The notes under the pieces were generated by a model that saw nothing but the letters and a program-made list of their open reading frames with translations, searched no databases and had not been told where the DNA came from. Source: Belnapia arida (GTDB lineage Bacteria > Pseudomonadota > Alphaproteobacteria > Acetobacterales > Acetobacteraceae). Taken from it: DNA of 64,000 nucleotides. The position numbers were made by a program, and so were the translations under genes. Positions 19,647 through 28,315 of this stretch are shown in pieces; position 1 is the first letter of the stretch, and each line of letters begins with the position of its first letter. The stretch covers positions 26,757 to 90,756 of the forward strand of contig NZ_JAETWB010000018.1 of NCBI RefSeq assembly GCF_016773205.1, in the 5' to 3' direction.

Positions 19647-20804
19647 ATGCGACTTGCAGTGCTCAAGGAACGCCGCCCGGCCGAGACCCGGGTCGCCGCC
19701 ACGCCCGAGACGGTGAAGAAATTTACCGCCCTCGGCCTTTCGGTCGCCATCGAGGCCGGGGCCGGCCTCAGCGCCGGCATCCCCGATGCCGAATACACCG
19801 CCGCTGGTGCGGAACTTGCCCCGGATGCCGCCGCCGCCCTCCAGGGCGCCGCCGTCGTGCTGAAGGTGCGTGCCCCGCTCGCCGCCGGCGAGGGCGAGGC
19901 CGACGAACTCTCCCTCATCCCCCGCGGCGCCCTGATGCTCGGCCAGCTCCAGGCGACGCCGGAGATGGCCTCCGCCTATGCCAAGGCCGGCATCGATGCC
20001 GGGGCGATGGAGCTGCTGCCGCGCATTACCCGCGCACAGAGCATGGACATCCTCTCCTCGCAGGCGAACCTCGCCGGCTACCGCGCCGTCATCGAGGCTG
20101 CCTCCGCTTTCGATCGTGGCTTTCCGATGCTGATGACGGCCGCCGGCACCATTCCGGCCGCCAATGTCTTCATTATGGGCGCCGGCGTCGCCGGGCTGCA
20201 GGCGATCGCGACCGCCCGCCGCCTCGGCGGCCGCGTCTCGGCAACCGATGTGCGCCCGGCCGCGAAGGAGGAGATCAAGTCCCTCGGCGCCAGCTTCGTC
20301 GGCTACGAGGACGAGGAAAGCAAGGCCGCCCAGACTGCAGGCGGCTACGCGAAGCAGCTCTCGGCCAATTTCTACGCCAAGCAGGCCGAGGTGGTGGCGA
20401 CCCATATCGCCAAGCAGGACATCGTCATCACCACCGCGCTGGTGCAGGGCCGCAAGGCGCCGACGCTGGTGACGGCGGAGATGGTCCGCAGCATGAAGCC
20501 CGGCAGCGTCATCGTCGACATCGCCTCCGATGCCGGCGGCAACGTGGCGCTGACCAAGCCGGGCGAGGTCGTGACGACAGACAACGGCGTGACGATCCTT
20601 GGCCATTCCAACTGGCCCGGTCGCATCCCGGCCGCCGCCTCCGCCCTCTATGCGCGCAACCTCCTGACTTTCCTCATCACCTTCTGGGACAAGGAGGCCA
20701 AGGCGCCGAAGCTGCCGGAGAGCGACGAGATCGTGAAGGGCGTGCTGCTGACCCGAGGCGGCGCCGTGATCCACCCGAGCCTCGCCCCCGCCCAGGCCGC
20801 CTGA
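19647..20804 (+). CDS. pntAA: NAD(P) transhydrogenase subunit alpha, part 1
   Basis: A 385-residue soluble NAD(H)-binding dI component of the proton-translocating transhydrogenase, which makes NADPH from NADH using the proton gradient. The alanine-dehydrogenase-like fold is visible: [15 protein letters not shown] near the N-terminus, the [11 protein letters not shown] loop, and the Rossmann motif [13 protein letters not shown]. The ATDVRPA segment and the closing [11 protein letters not shown] region are also present. The alpha subunit is split into two genes, as is standard in alphaproteobacteria. ATG 19647 follows GGGGGAG by six bases. It is the first gene of a three-gene operon. Confidence 0.95.
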   Translation: MRLAVLKERRPAETRVAATPETVKKFTALGLSVAIEAGAGLSAGIPDAEYTAAGAELAPDAAAALQGAAVVLKVRAPLAAGEGEADELSLIPRGALMLGQLQATPEMASAYAKAGIDAGAMELLPRITRAQSMDILSSQANLAGYRAVIEAASAFDRGFPMLMTAAGTIPAANVFIMGAGVAGLQAIATARRLGGRVSATDVRPAAKEEIKSLGASFVGYEDEESKAAQTAGGYAKQLSANFYAKQAEVVATHIAKQDIVITTALVQGRKAPTLVTAEMVRSMKPGSVIVDIASDAGGNVALTKPGEVVTTDNGVTILGHSNWPGRIPAAASALYARNLLTFLITFWDKEAKAPKLPESDEIVKGVLLTRGGAVIHPSLAPAQAA

Positions 20805-20817
20805 GGAGACCAGAGCG

Positions 20818-21219
20818 ATGAATCCCACCGACCTGGCCAACCAGGCCAGCGCCACGGCGCAGCGCGCGCTGGAGCTGGCCGCGCAGGCACGCATGCTGGC
20901 CGAGGCGCATGTCGCCCCGGTCGCCGCCGCGGCCGATCCCTTCCTCTATCTGCTGACGATCTTCCTGCTCGCCTGCTTCGTCGGCTACTACGTGGTCTGG
21001 AACGTGACGCCGGCGCTGCACAGCCCGCTGATGGGCGTGACCAACGCCATCTCCTCGGTCATCGTCGTCGGCGCCATTCTGGCGACGGGTCTCGGCGAGA
21101 GCCTCGCGGCGCAGGTCTTCGGCTTCCTCGCCGCGGCGCTGGCTGCGGTGAACATCTTCGGTGGCTTCATCGTGACGCGCCGGATGCTGGCCATGTTCCA
21201 GTCGAAGAAGAAGGGCTGA
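20818..21219 (+). CDS. pntAB: NAD(P) transhydrogenase subunit alpha, part 2
   Basis: A 133-residue membrane component carrying the C-terminal helices of the alpha subunit. A polar N-terminal region of about 40 residues precedes three to four TM helices, including [20 protein letters not shown] and the conserved [12 protein letters not shown] segment that lines the proton channel with PntB. It lies 13 nt downstream of pntAA and 4 nt upstream of pntB, with a good ribosome site (GAGGAG) before its ATG. Confidence 0.95.
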   Translation: MNPTDLANQASATAQRALELAAQARMLAEAHVAPVAAAADPFLYLLTIFLLACFVGYYVVWNVTPALHSPLMGVTNAISSVIVVGAILATGLGESLAAQVFGFLAAALAAVNIFGGFIVTRRMLAMFQSKKKG

Positions 21220-21223
21220 GACC

Positions 21224-22639
21224 GTGGCCGCAACCCTCTCGACGCTCGCCTATCTCGTCGCCGCTGTCCTCTTCATCCTGGCGCTGCGCGGCCTTTCCCA
21301 TCCGACCACCTCGCGGCGGGGCAACCTGTACGGCATGGTCGGCATGGGCATCGCCATCGTCGCCACCCTGCTCCGCCCTGGAATGGGTGGCGGCGGCATC
21401 GGGCTGATCATCCTGGCGCTCGCCATCGGCGGCGGGGCAGGGGCTTATATAGCCTCGCGCATCCAGATGACGGCGCTCCCGCAGCTTGTCGCCGCCTTCC
21501 ACTCGCTGGTCGGCCTCTCGGCGGTCTTCGTCGCGGCCGCGGCCTTCTACGCGCCGGAGAGCTTCGGCATCGGCCATGCCGGGGAAATCCATGGCGGCTC
21601 GCTCGTCGAGATGTCGCTCGGCCTCGCCATCGGCGCGATCACCTTCTCCGGCTCGGTGATCGCCTTCGCCAAGCTGCAGGCGCTGATGTCCGGCGCGCCG
21701 ATCACCTTCAAGGGTCAGCATTGGCTGAACCTCGGCCTCGGCATCCTGCTGCTGGTGCTGGTCATCGCCTTCGTCGCCTCGGGCAGCGCGGCGCTGTTCT
21801 GGCTGATCGCCATCCTCGCCTTCGCTCTCGGCTTCCTGCTCATCATCCCGATCGGCGGCGCCGACATGCCGGTCGTCGTTTCCATGTTGAACAGCTACTC
21901 CGGCTGGGCGGCGGCGGGTATCGGCTTCACCCTCAGCAACCTGCTGCTGATCGTAACCGGCGCGCTGGTCGGCGCCTCGGGTGCCATCCTCTCCTACATC
22001 ATGTGTAAGGGCATGAACCGCAGCATCATCAACGTGCTGCTGGGCGGCTTCGGCACGGATGCTGGTGGGGCCGCGGCCGCTGGCGGCGGCGGCGGCGGAG
22101 AGCGGGCCCCGGTGAAGGCCGGCAGTCCGGAGGACGCCGCCTACATCATGAAGAACGCCCAGAAGATCATCGTCGTGCCCGGCTACGGCATGGCGGTGGC
22201 GCAGGCCCAGCAGGTGCTGCGCGAGATGGGCGACCTGCTGAAGAAGGAAGGCGCGCAGGTGGAATACGCCATTCACCCCGTCGCCGGCCGTATGCCCGGG
22301 CATATGAACGTGCTGCTGGCGGAGGCGAATGTCCCGTATGAGGACGTGAAGGAGTTGGAGGAGATCAACCCGGAATTCGCCGAGGCCGACGTGGCCTTCG
22401 TCATTGGCGCCAATGACGTGACGAACCCGGCGGCGAAGACCGACAAGTCCAGTCCGATCTACGGCATGCCGATCCTTGACGTGGAGCGGGCGAAGACCGT
22501 GTTCTTCATCAAGCGTGGCATGGCGAGCGGCTATGCCGGCGTCGACAACGAGCTCTTCTTCCGTCCCAACACGATGATGCTCTTCGGCGATGCCAAAAAA
22601 GTCACGCAGGAGATCGTGCAAGCTCTCCAACGTGACTGA
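21224..22639 (+). CDS. pntB: NAD(P) transhydrogenase subunit beta
   Basis: A 471-residue subunit with about nine N-terminal TM helices (proton channel) and a C-terminal NADP(H)-binding dIII domain. The dIII signatures are clear: VPGYGMAVAQAQ, HPVAGRMPGHMNVLLAEA, VIGANDVTNPAA and the terminal KRGMASGYAGVDNELF with the following metabolite loop. The linker between the domains (about residues 283-293) is an unusual glycine/alanine-rich run. The start is GTG 21224. The operon ends at a strong terminator 25 nt downstream. Confidence 0.96.
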   Translation: MAATLSTLAYLVAAVLFILALRGLSHPTTSRRGNLYGMVGMGIAIVATLLRPGMGGGGIGLIILALAIGGGAGAYIASRIQMTALPQLVAAFHSLVGLSAVFVAAAAFYAPESFGIGHAGEIHGGSLVEMSLGLAIGAITFSGSVIAFAKLQALMSGAPITFKGQHWLNLGLGILLLVLVIAFVASGSAALFWLIAILAFALGFLLIIPIGGADMPVVVSMLNSYSGWAAAGIGFTLSNLLLIVTGALVGASGAILSYIMCKGMNRSIINVLLGGFGTDAGGAAAAGGGGGGERAPVKAGSPEDAAYIMKNAQKIIVVPGYGMAVAQAQQVLREMGDLLKKEGAQVEYAIHPVAGRMPGHMNVLLAEANVPYEDVKELEEINPEFAEADVAFVIGANDVTNPAAKTDKSSPIYGMPILDVERAKTVFFIKRGMASGYAGVDNELFFRPNTMMLFGDAKKVTQEIVQALQRD

Positions 22640-22663
22640 AAAAGCCAAAGAATTGGATGAGGA

Positions 22664-22697
22664 GGCCGGGGAGAATACCTTCTCCCCGGCCTTTTTT
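22664..22697 (+). terminator. Intrinsic terminator of the pnt operon
   Basis: A 12-bp perfect stem (GGCCGGGGAGAA at 22664-22675, TTCTCCCCGGCC at 22680-22691) with a 4-nt loop is followed by six T (22692-22697). The T-run overlaps the stop codon of the convergent rutB-like gene, so the 3' ends of the two genes abut. Confidence 0.93.
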
Positions 22698-23379
22698 ATT
22701 GGTTGTTGAGCAAGGCGGCCCGCAACTCGGCCCCCGTGGTCAGCCATCCGAAGAACTTCTCGACGTTGAACTCGGTGGCCTCCTGCGCCCCCGGCCCGGC
22801 GGCCATGGTCGCGTCGGTCACCATCACCGGGAAGAACTCCCTGTGGTACGCATCCCGGATCGTGCTCTCCACGCAGACATTGGTGGCAACGCCCGCGACC
22901 AGCACCGTCCTGATCCGCCGCGAGGCGAGGATCTGCTCCAGGCCCGTTCCCGCGAAGCCGCTGTAGCGCGACTTCGGCACGACGATATCCCCAGGCTGTG
23001 GCGCCAACGGATTGACGATCGCGTGGTCCCAGGTGCCGTGGGTGATGAGCGTGCCGGCATAAGCCTCGTTGGCGCGCATGAATTTCAGCGCATTCGACTT
23101 GTGCCAGACCGGTGCCGAAGGGCCGCCGGCCTCGCGCTGGTCGGCTGAAAAGCCGTTCTGGAGGTAGATGACCGGAATACCCGCGCCACGGCAGGCGGCG
23201 ATCGCCCGCGCCGCTTCCTCGATCACGGGCGGGGAGCCGCCGACATCGAACCCCACTAGGTCGATATAGCCGCCTGGCGAGAGATAGGCGTTCTGCATAT
23301 CGACGACGATCAGTGCCGTCTCTTCCGGGACTACGGCGATCGGTTCCGGCCGGGCGGCAAGCAGGACGGTGCGGGGCAT
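22696..23379 (-). CDS. rutB: RutB-like ureidoacrylate amidohydrolase (isochorismatase superfamily)
   Basis: A 227-residue cysteine hydrolase. In the pyrimidine-degrading Rut pathway RutB cleaves ureidoacrylate and related products. The whole layout follows E. coli RutB: LIVVDMQNAYLSPGGYIDLVGFDV at the N-terminus (cut here only for description), the HKSNALKFMR segment, the catalytic lysine in VPKSRYSGF, and the nucleophile in GVATNVCVEST. Asp, Lys and Cys of the triad are all present. No rutA, rutC-F or rutG gene is nearby, so it stands alone. ATG 23379 gives the family N-terminus. It diverges from a membrane-protein gene across an A/T-rich 150-nt interval. Confidence 0.8.
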   Translation of the reverse strand: MPRTVLLAARPEPIAVVPEETALIVVDMQNAYLSPGGYIDLVGFDVGGSPPVIEEAARAIAACRGAGIPVIYLQNGFSADQREAGGPSAPVWHKSNALKFMRANEAYAGTLITHGTWDHAIVNPLAPQPGDIVVPKSRYSGFAGTGLEQILASRRIRTVLVAGVATNVCVESTIRDAYHREFFPVMVTDATMAAGPGAQEATEFNVEKFFGWLTTGAELRAALLNNQ

Positions 23380-23529
23380 GGCAGACCCTCGTTGGGATGT
23401 ACGCCGACTTGCAAGCACGTGACATGCCATTTAACGATCATCACGTTCCTGTTCATCAACAATCTGATAAATGACTCCCGGCGATTGCGGAGTTACCCGG
23501 GAGATCCAACTACCCGAAGCGCAACGACA
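23380..23529. promoter_or_regulatory. A/T-rich divergent promoter interval
   Basis: This 150-nt gap separates the rutB-like gene (minus) from the membrane-protein gene (plus). It is visibly richer in A/T (for example TTTAACGATCATCACG and ATCTGATAAATGAC) than its surroundings. It must contain both promoters, but I cannot assign -35/-10 boxes with confidence. Confidence 0.4.
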
Positions 23530-24969
23530 ATGCCCGATGGTATGCAACAACAGAGCCTGTCAGCGGTTCCGTTGCCGTTGACGTCAGGAGGCGCACCCAG
23601 CGCCGAGACGACCCCGCCCTGGGCGATCGGCCTCGCCGCCATTCTGCTGGTCTGGCCGGCGGTCTGGAACGGCTATCCGCTGGTCTTCGCCGATACTGGC
23701 ACCTATCTCGGCCAGGCGCTGATGGGCTATGTCGGCTGGGACCGGCCACCCTTCTACAGCCTTTTCATCCATGCGCTGCATTGGCGGGTCTCGCTCTGGC
23801 CGGTGGTCATCGGTCAGGGGCTCATGGTGGCGCATCTGCTGCACTTGGTGCTGCGGGTACAGCGCCAGCCGGGGCCGGTGCCACTGGTGGTCGCCGCTGC
23901 GGCGCTGGCGATGCTGACCGGCCTGCCCTTCGTGGTTGCGCAGATCATGCCGGATTTCTTTACCGGCGTCGTGATGCTCTGCATCTGGCTGGTCGGCTTC
24001 CACTGGCGGGCGCTCGGGCGTGGCGAGCGGTTTTACCTGCTCGGCCTCACCACCCTCGCCGTGGTGGTGCATCAAAGCCATGTTCCCTTTGCCATCGGCC
24101 TGGCCGTGGTCTCGGCGCTGCTGCTCGGCGTCGGTCGCGGGGCGGTGGCGGCGATGCGCGGCCTGGGCCGCATGCTGGCGCCGACCGCGCTCGCCGTGGT
24201 CGCGCTGCTGGCCGTGAATTTCATTGCCCATCGGGTAGTTTCGGTTTCGCCCTTCGGCTCGGTCTTCCTGGCAACGCGGCTGATCTTCGATGGCGCCGGC
24301 CGCGATTACCTCGAGCGACGTTGCCCGGAGATCGGCTTCCGCATCTGCGGCGCGCTCGACAGGATCGGGACGGAGCACAACCTTTTCCTCTGGACGCTCG
24401 ATGGGCCGCTCTACACCGATCTCGGTGGGCCCAAGGTCTGGACGCAGGAGGCGCGGGCCATCATCCGTGGCGTCATTGCGGAGGACCCCATCGGCGTGCT
24501 GACCGATGCCGCGCGCAACACGCTGCATCAGCTCGTCACCACCGCCAGCGGCGACGGGCTGGGCCCCTGGCGCAACCTGCCCGGGCCGGAACCGCTGATC
24601 GCGCGCTACTTCCCGCGGGAGCACGGCGCCTATGTCGACTCCCGACAGCAGCTGGGCGAGCTCCATCCCTTCGTCCAAGGGCTGACGCCGCTGCATGTCG
24701 GCGCCTTCTGCCTCGGCCTGGCCGGATTGCTGGTGCTGGCTTTCCGCCGTCGTTGGTCGCTGCCGGAACTGGCCCTGGCCGTGCTGATGGTCGCTGCGGT
24801 GATCGGCAATGCGGCCATCACCGGCGGCCTCTCCGGCCTGGCGGACCGTTACCAGGCGCGGCTGATTTGGCTCAGTCTCTTCGTCGCCCTGGTCGTGCTG
24901 CGGCCGAAGCTGCGGGCACCGGCAGGACAGAAGGACGGCGGATTGGCCGGGGCCGGCGGCGCCGGCTGA
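23530..24969 (+). CDS. Uncharacterised polytopic membrane protein
   Basis: A 479-residue protein that I do not recognise. The first 35 residues are polar. Roughly ten hydrophobic segments follow (WAIGLAAILLVWPAVW, LPLVVAAAALAMLTGLPFVV, ALAVVALLAVNFI and others). A loop after TM1 holds FADTGTYLGQALMGYVGWDRPPFYS, and a larger hydrophilic region lies at about residues 235-365. The overall plan (acidic residue in the first loop, many TMs, luminal domain) resembles GT-C-type glycosyltransferases acting on lipid-linked sugars, but I see no decisive motif. ATG 23530 is chosen because upstream codons look non-coding. It converges tightly with an SDR gene. Confidence 0.7.
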   Translation: MPDGMQQQSLSAVPLPLTSGGAPSAETTPPWAIGLAAILLVWPAVWNGYPLVFADTGTYLGQALMGYVGWDRPPFYSLFIHALHWRVSLWPVVIGQGLMVAHLLHLVLRVQRQPGPVPLVVAAAALAMLTGLPFVVAQIMPDFFTGVVMLCIWLVGFHWRALGRGERFYLLGLTTLAVVVHQSHVPFAIGLAVVSALLLGVGRGAVAAMRGLGRMLAPTALAVVALLAVNFIAHRVVSVSPFGSVFLATRLIFDGAGRDYLERRCPEIGFRICGALDRIGTEHNLFLWTLDGPLYTDLGGPKVWTQEARAIIRGVIAEDPIGVLTDAARNTLHQLVTTASGDGLGPWRNLPGPEPLIARYFPREHGAYVDSRQQLGELHPFVQGLTPLHVGAFCLGLAGLLVLAFRRRWSLPELALAVLMVAAVIGNAAITGGLSGLADRYQARLIWLSLFVALVVLRPKLRAPAGQKDGGLAGAGGAG

Positions 24970-25743
24970 TCAGAGATGCACCCCGCCATCCACCAGGATG
25001 GCGGTGCCGGTGCTGAGGCGCAGATGGGTGATGGCGCCCATGATGGCGAGCGCCACGTCATCCGCCTCCGTCACCCGCCGCAGCGGCGAGGCGGCCGCCT
25101 GCTTCTCCACTGCCGCCCGGCTGCGTCCCGGCACGAAATCGGTGGCAACCGCGGCGGGAGAGATGGTGAGCACCCGGACCTCCGGCCCTAGGACCCGCGC
25201 CAGGGCCATCCCCATCGTATCGAGCGCCGCCTTGGAAGCGCCGTAGATGATGCTGCTGCCGGAGCCCCTCTGCGCCGCGAGGGAGGAGATGTTGATGATC
25301 ACCCCATCCCCGCTCCGCCGCAGCAATGGGGCGAAGGCGCGAATGGTGGCGAAGGGGCCTCGCACGTTCGTCACCAGCACGCGGTCGATCAGCGCATCGT
25401 CCAGCCCGTCGAGATCGGCATGCGGGACGGCGCGGGTGGCACCGGCGGAGTTCACCAGCACGTCGCAGCGGCCAAGCTTCGCCTCCACCGCGGCGGCGGC
25501 GGCGCGCAGGGAGGCGCTGTCCTCCATCGGCATCGGCAGGGCGATATGGCCCGCGCCCGGCAGGCCGGCGATCAGGCTTGCGGCGCGCTCCGCCCCGGCA
25601 TGGTAGCCGACGGTCAGGGTCGCACCCGCCGCGGCGAGCCGCCGGACAGTGGCGGCGCCGATGCCGTTGCTGCCACCGGTGACGACGGCAACTTTCCCCG
25701 CCAGCCCATACTCGCCCAGATTGCCCGGTGCTGCCTCGGCCAT
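24970..25743 (-). CDS. Short-chain dehydrogenase/reductase (SDR)
   Basis: A 257-residue classical SDR using NAD(P)H. It has the cofactor motif TGGSNGIGAAT (about residues 22-32), NSAGATR, the catalytic serine in INISSLAA and the YGASK pair (Tyr and Lys), with a C-terminal ILVDGGVHL. The substrate is not predictable, though members of this group often act on 3-oxoacyl compounds or sugars. It stands as a single gene, with a small membrane-protein gene upstream on the same strand. Confidence 0.9.
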   Translation of the reverse strand: MAEAAPGNLGEYGLAGKVAVVTGGSNGIGAATVRRLAAAGATLTVGYHAGAERAASLIAGLPGAGHIALPMPMEDSASLRAAAAAVEAKLGRCDVLVNSAGATRAVPHADLDGLDDALIDRVLVTNVRGPFATIRAFAPLLRRSGDGVIINISSLAAQRGSGSSIIYGASKAALDTMGMALARVLGPEVRVLTISPAAVATDFVPGRSRAAVEKQAAASPLRRVTEADDVALAIMGAITHLRLSTGTAILVDGGVHL

Positions 25744-25807
25744 CCTATCCTCCTACTTCGGGGAGGATCCTAGGCCCGACTCTGCCACTGGCGTAAGGCT
25801 TGTCCCC

Positions 25808-25987
25808 CTACTGCTTATGGAACTGCAGCAGAGCCGGCGCCGCCTGCCGGCGCAGGGCCGCCATGTCGATGGCGAAGCCGAGCGCGAGGATCAGGCCGAG
25901 CGCCAGCACCACCGGCACGGGCACCAGCAGCGCCAGGACGGCTGCCACCAGAATCAGGACCGGCATGGGCGGGAAGGGGTGGGTCAT
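25808..25987 (-). CDS. Small hydrophobic membrane protein, hypothetical
   Basis: A 59-residue frame, mostly hydrophobic (VLILVAAVLALLVPVPVVLALGLILALGF is one or two TM segments), with a short basic C-terminal tail. GAGGAAAG lies eight bases before ATG 25987, a good ribosome-binding site, which is the main reason for accepting it. An in-frame ATG at 26005 is less well placed. No family is recognised. It sits about 65 nt upstream of the SDR gene on the same strand. Confidence 0.5.
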   Translation of the reverse strand: MTHPFPPMPVLILVAAVLALLVPVPVVLALGLILALGFAIDMAALRRQAAPALLQFHKQ

Positions 25988-26134
25988 CCGTTCAGCTTTC
26001 CTCAAGGCGGTGTCTCGCGCGTTGATAGAACTAGCAGGACAAAGTTAACCGCCCGTTGGCGCCATCCGATCCCGGTCGTTGACCATCCTTCCGGCCAGGG
26101 TGCAGCATCCCGCCAACGGGAGAGGAAACGGGGC

Positions 26135-27193
26135 ATGGATGGCGCCATCGATGTCGACCTGCACCCGGCCCTGCCCGGCTGCCAGGCCCTGCTGCCGCAT
26201 CTTGAGCCCTATTGGCGCGAGGTGATCGCCAGCCGCGGCATCGGCGACCTCGACCTGGCTCTCTACCCCCGCGGCGCCCCGCTCACCGCCCGCGCCGACT
26301 GGCGCGGCGCCGATGGCCTCGCCGGCGCCACGCTGGACGCGATGCGGCGCGAGGCGCTCGACCCCTTCGGCACTGCGATCGGCATCTGCAATCCGCTCTT
26401 CGGCGCGCCCGCGCTGCACAATGCCGACCTTGCCGCCGCCCTCTGCCGTGCCGCCAACGATTGGGTGGCCGCCCACTGGCTCGACGCCGAGCCGCGCCTA
26501 CGCGCCGGTATCCTCATCCCCGCCGAGGACCCGGTGCTGGCGGTGGAGGAGATCGAGCGCCGCGCAGACGATCCGCGCTTCGTCCATGTGCTGCTGTTCG
26601 GCAGCGCCGAGACGCTGGTCGGCCGCCGGGTCAACTGGCCGATCCTCGCCGCCGCTGAGCGCCATGGCCTGCCCATTGCGCTGCATGCCGGCAGCGCCAC
26701 GCGTCATGCCCCGACCGCGAATGGCTGGCCGACCTACCTGATCGAGGACCACACCGTCTTCGCCCAGACCTTTCAGAGCCAGCTGCTCAGCCTGATCGGG
26801 GAGGGGGCCTTCACCAAATACCCGGCGCTGAAGGTGGTGCTGCTCGAGAGCGGCTTCGGCTGGGTGCCGAATTTCCTCTGGCGCGGGGTGAAGATGTGGC
26901 GCGCCATGCGCCAGGAAATCCCTTGGGTCGACCGCTCCCCCGCCGAGATCCTGCGCGAGAGCATCCGCATCTCCATCCAGCCCGCCGATGCGCCGGAGGA
27001 TCCGGCCGCGATGGAGGCGCTCCTCGGGATGATCGATTGCGACGAGATGCTGCTCTTCGCCACCGACTACCCGCATGCGCGTTTCGACGGTGGGGCGGCG
27101 CTGCCCCCCGGCCTGCCCGCCCGGCTGCATCGCAAGGTGCTGCGCGAGAATGCCCTGGCGATCTATCCCCGGCTGAAGGAGTGCGTCGCATGA
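26135..27193 (+). CDS. Amidohydrolase family 2 protein (first of a tandem pair)
   Basis: A 352-residue TIM-barrel metal hydrolase or decarboxylase of the ACMSD-like amidohydrolase-2 family. It shows the N-terminal metal motif in DVDLHP (about residues 5-10), an HAGSATRHAP-type active-site histidine, the KVVLLESGFGWVPNFLWR strand and the metal-binding aspartate in LLFATDYPHARF. The physiological reaction is unknown; the family includes decarboxylases and hydrolases of aromatic-ring products. ATG 26135 follows AGAGGAAA. Its stop overlaps the start of a paralogue, and a CoA-transferase follows. Confidence 0.85.
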   Translation: MDGAIDVDLHPALPGCQALLPHLEPYWREVIASRGIGDLDLALYPRGAPLTARADWRGADGLAGATLDAMRREALDPFGTAIGICNPLFGAPALHNADLAAALCRAANDWVAAHWLDAEPRLRAGILIPAEDPVLAVEEIERRADDPRFVHVLLFGSAETLVGRRVNWPILAAAERHGLPIALHAGSATRHAPTANGWPTYLIEDHTVFAQTFQSQLLSLIGEGAFTKYPALKVVLLESGFGWVPNFLWRGVKMWRAMRQEIPWVDRSPAEILRESIRISIQPADAPEDPAAMEALLGMIDCDEMLLFATDYPHARFDGGAALPPGLPARLHRKVLRENALAIYPRLKECVA

Positions 27194-28293
27194 GCACCAG
27201 CACGCTTCCCCGCCCCGAGGCGCCCGCCGCCTCCCGCCTCCGCCTGATCGATTGTGACATCCACCCGGCGCCGCGCGACCTCGCAGTGCTCGACCGTTGG
27301 CTGCCGGAGCGCTGGCGCCGCCACCGGCAGGAATACGGCCTCCGCCTGCGCCAGCCCTTCGCCACGGGTCACCCCTATCCGAAGGCGACGCCCGCCCTCT
27401 CGCGCTACGACTCCTGGCCGCCCGGCGGCCCGCCCGGCTCCGACCTCGATTTCATGCGGCAGCAGCATCTCGACCTGCTCGACATCGAATACGGCATGCT
27501 CCAGCCGCTCGCCGCCCGCGGCATGGACGAGCGCAACCCGGGCTTCGCGGCCGCGCTGAGCAGCGCCGTCAACGACTGGATGCACGAGGACTGGACGGCC
27601 CGCGAGCCTCGCCTCAAGGCCACCATCGCCATCCCCGGCGAGGACCCTGCCGCCTCGGTCCGCGAGATCGAGCGCTGGGCCGGCCAGCCGGATTTCGTCC
27701 AGATCGCCATGGTCAGCCGCGCGCTGGAGCCGCTCGGCCGCCAGCGCTACTGGCCGATCTACGAGGCCGCCGAGCATCACGGACTGCCGCTCGGCCTGCA
27801 CAGTCTCGGCACCAGCGGCCATCCGGTGAGCGGCGGCGGCTGGCCGAGCTTCTATTTCGAGGAGCACCAGGCCGTCGCCATGAGCATGGCCGCGCTCTGC
27901 GCCAGCTTCATCCTGGAAGGCGTCTTCGACCGCTTCCCCCGGTTGAAGGTCGTCATCATCGAGGGCGGCTTCGGCTGGGTGCCCTCGCTCGGCTGGCGCA
28001 TGGACGGGCTGTGGCGGAGCCTGCGCTCGGAGGTGCCGCACCTGCAGCGCAAGCCCTCCGACTACCTGAAGTCGCATCTCTGGTTCACCACCCAGCCGGT
28101 CGAGGAGCCGGAGCGCCCCGAGCATCTCCGCACGCTGATCGACTGGATCGGCCGCGATCGCCTGCTCTTCGCCACCGACTACCCGCATTGGGACAGCGAC
28201 GACCCTCGCTACGCCTTCAAGCTGCCCTTGAGCGAGGCGGAGCGCCGGGCGATCCTGGCCGATAACGCCCGCGCCGTGTACGGCCTGGGCTAA
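27190..28293 (+). CDS. Amidohydrolase family 2 protein (second of a tandem pair)
   Basis: A 367-residue paralogue of the preceding gene, with the same signposts in the same order: DCDIHPAP (about residues 21-28), NDWMHEDWTAREPRLKA, GLHSLGTSGHP, VVIIEGGFGWVPSLGWRMD and LLFATDYPHWDSDD. It differs in the N-terminal extension and in an additional RYDSWPPGGPPGSDL loop, so the two may form a hetero-oligomer or act on successive substrates. The ATG overlaps the upstream TGA (ATGA). The CoA-transferase starts 22 nt downstream with its own GGAGGAA site. Confidence 0.86.
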   Translation: MSTSTLPRPEAPAASRLRLIDCDIHPAPRDLAVLDRWLPERWRRHRQEYGLRLRQPFATGHPYPKATPALSRYDSWPPGGPPGSDLDFMRQQHLDLLDIEYGMLQPLAARGMDERNPGFAAALSSAVNDWMHEDWTAREPRLKATIAIPGEDPAASVREIERWAGQPDFVQIAMVSRALEPLGRQRYWPIYEAAEHHGLPLGLHSLGTSGHPVSGGGWPSFYFEEHQAVAMSMAALCASFILEGVFDRFPRLKVVIIEGGFGWVPSLGWRMDGLWRSLRSEVPHLQRKPSDYLKSHLWFTTQPVEEPERPEHLRTLIDWIGRDRLLFATDYPHWDSDDPRYAFKLPLSEAERRAILADNARAVYGLG

Positions 28294-28315
28294 CCATATC
28301 GGAGGAACCGGCCGC

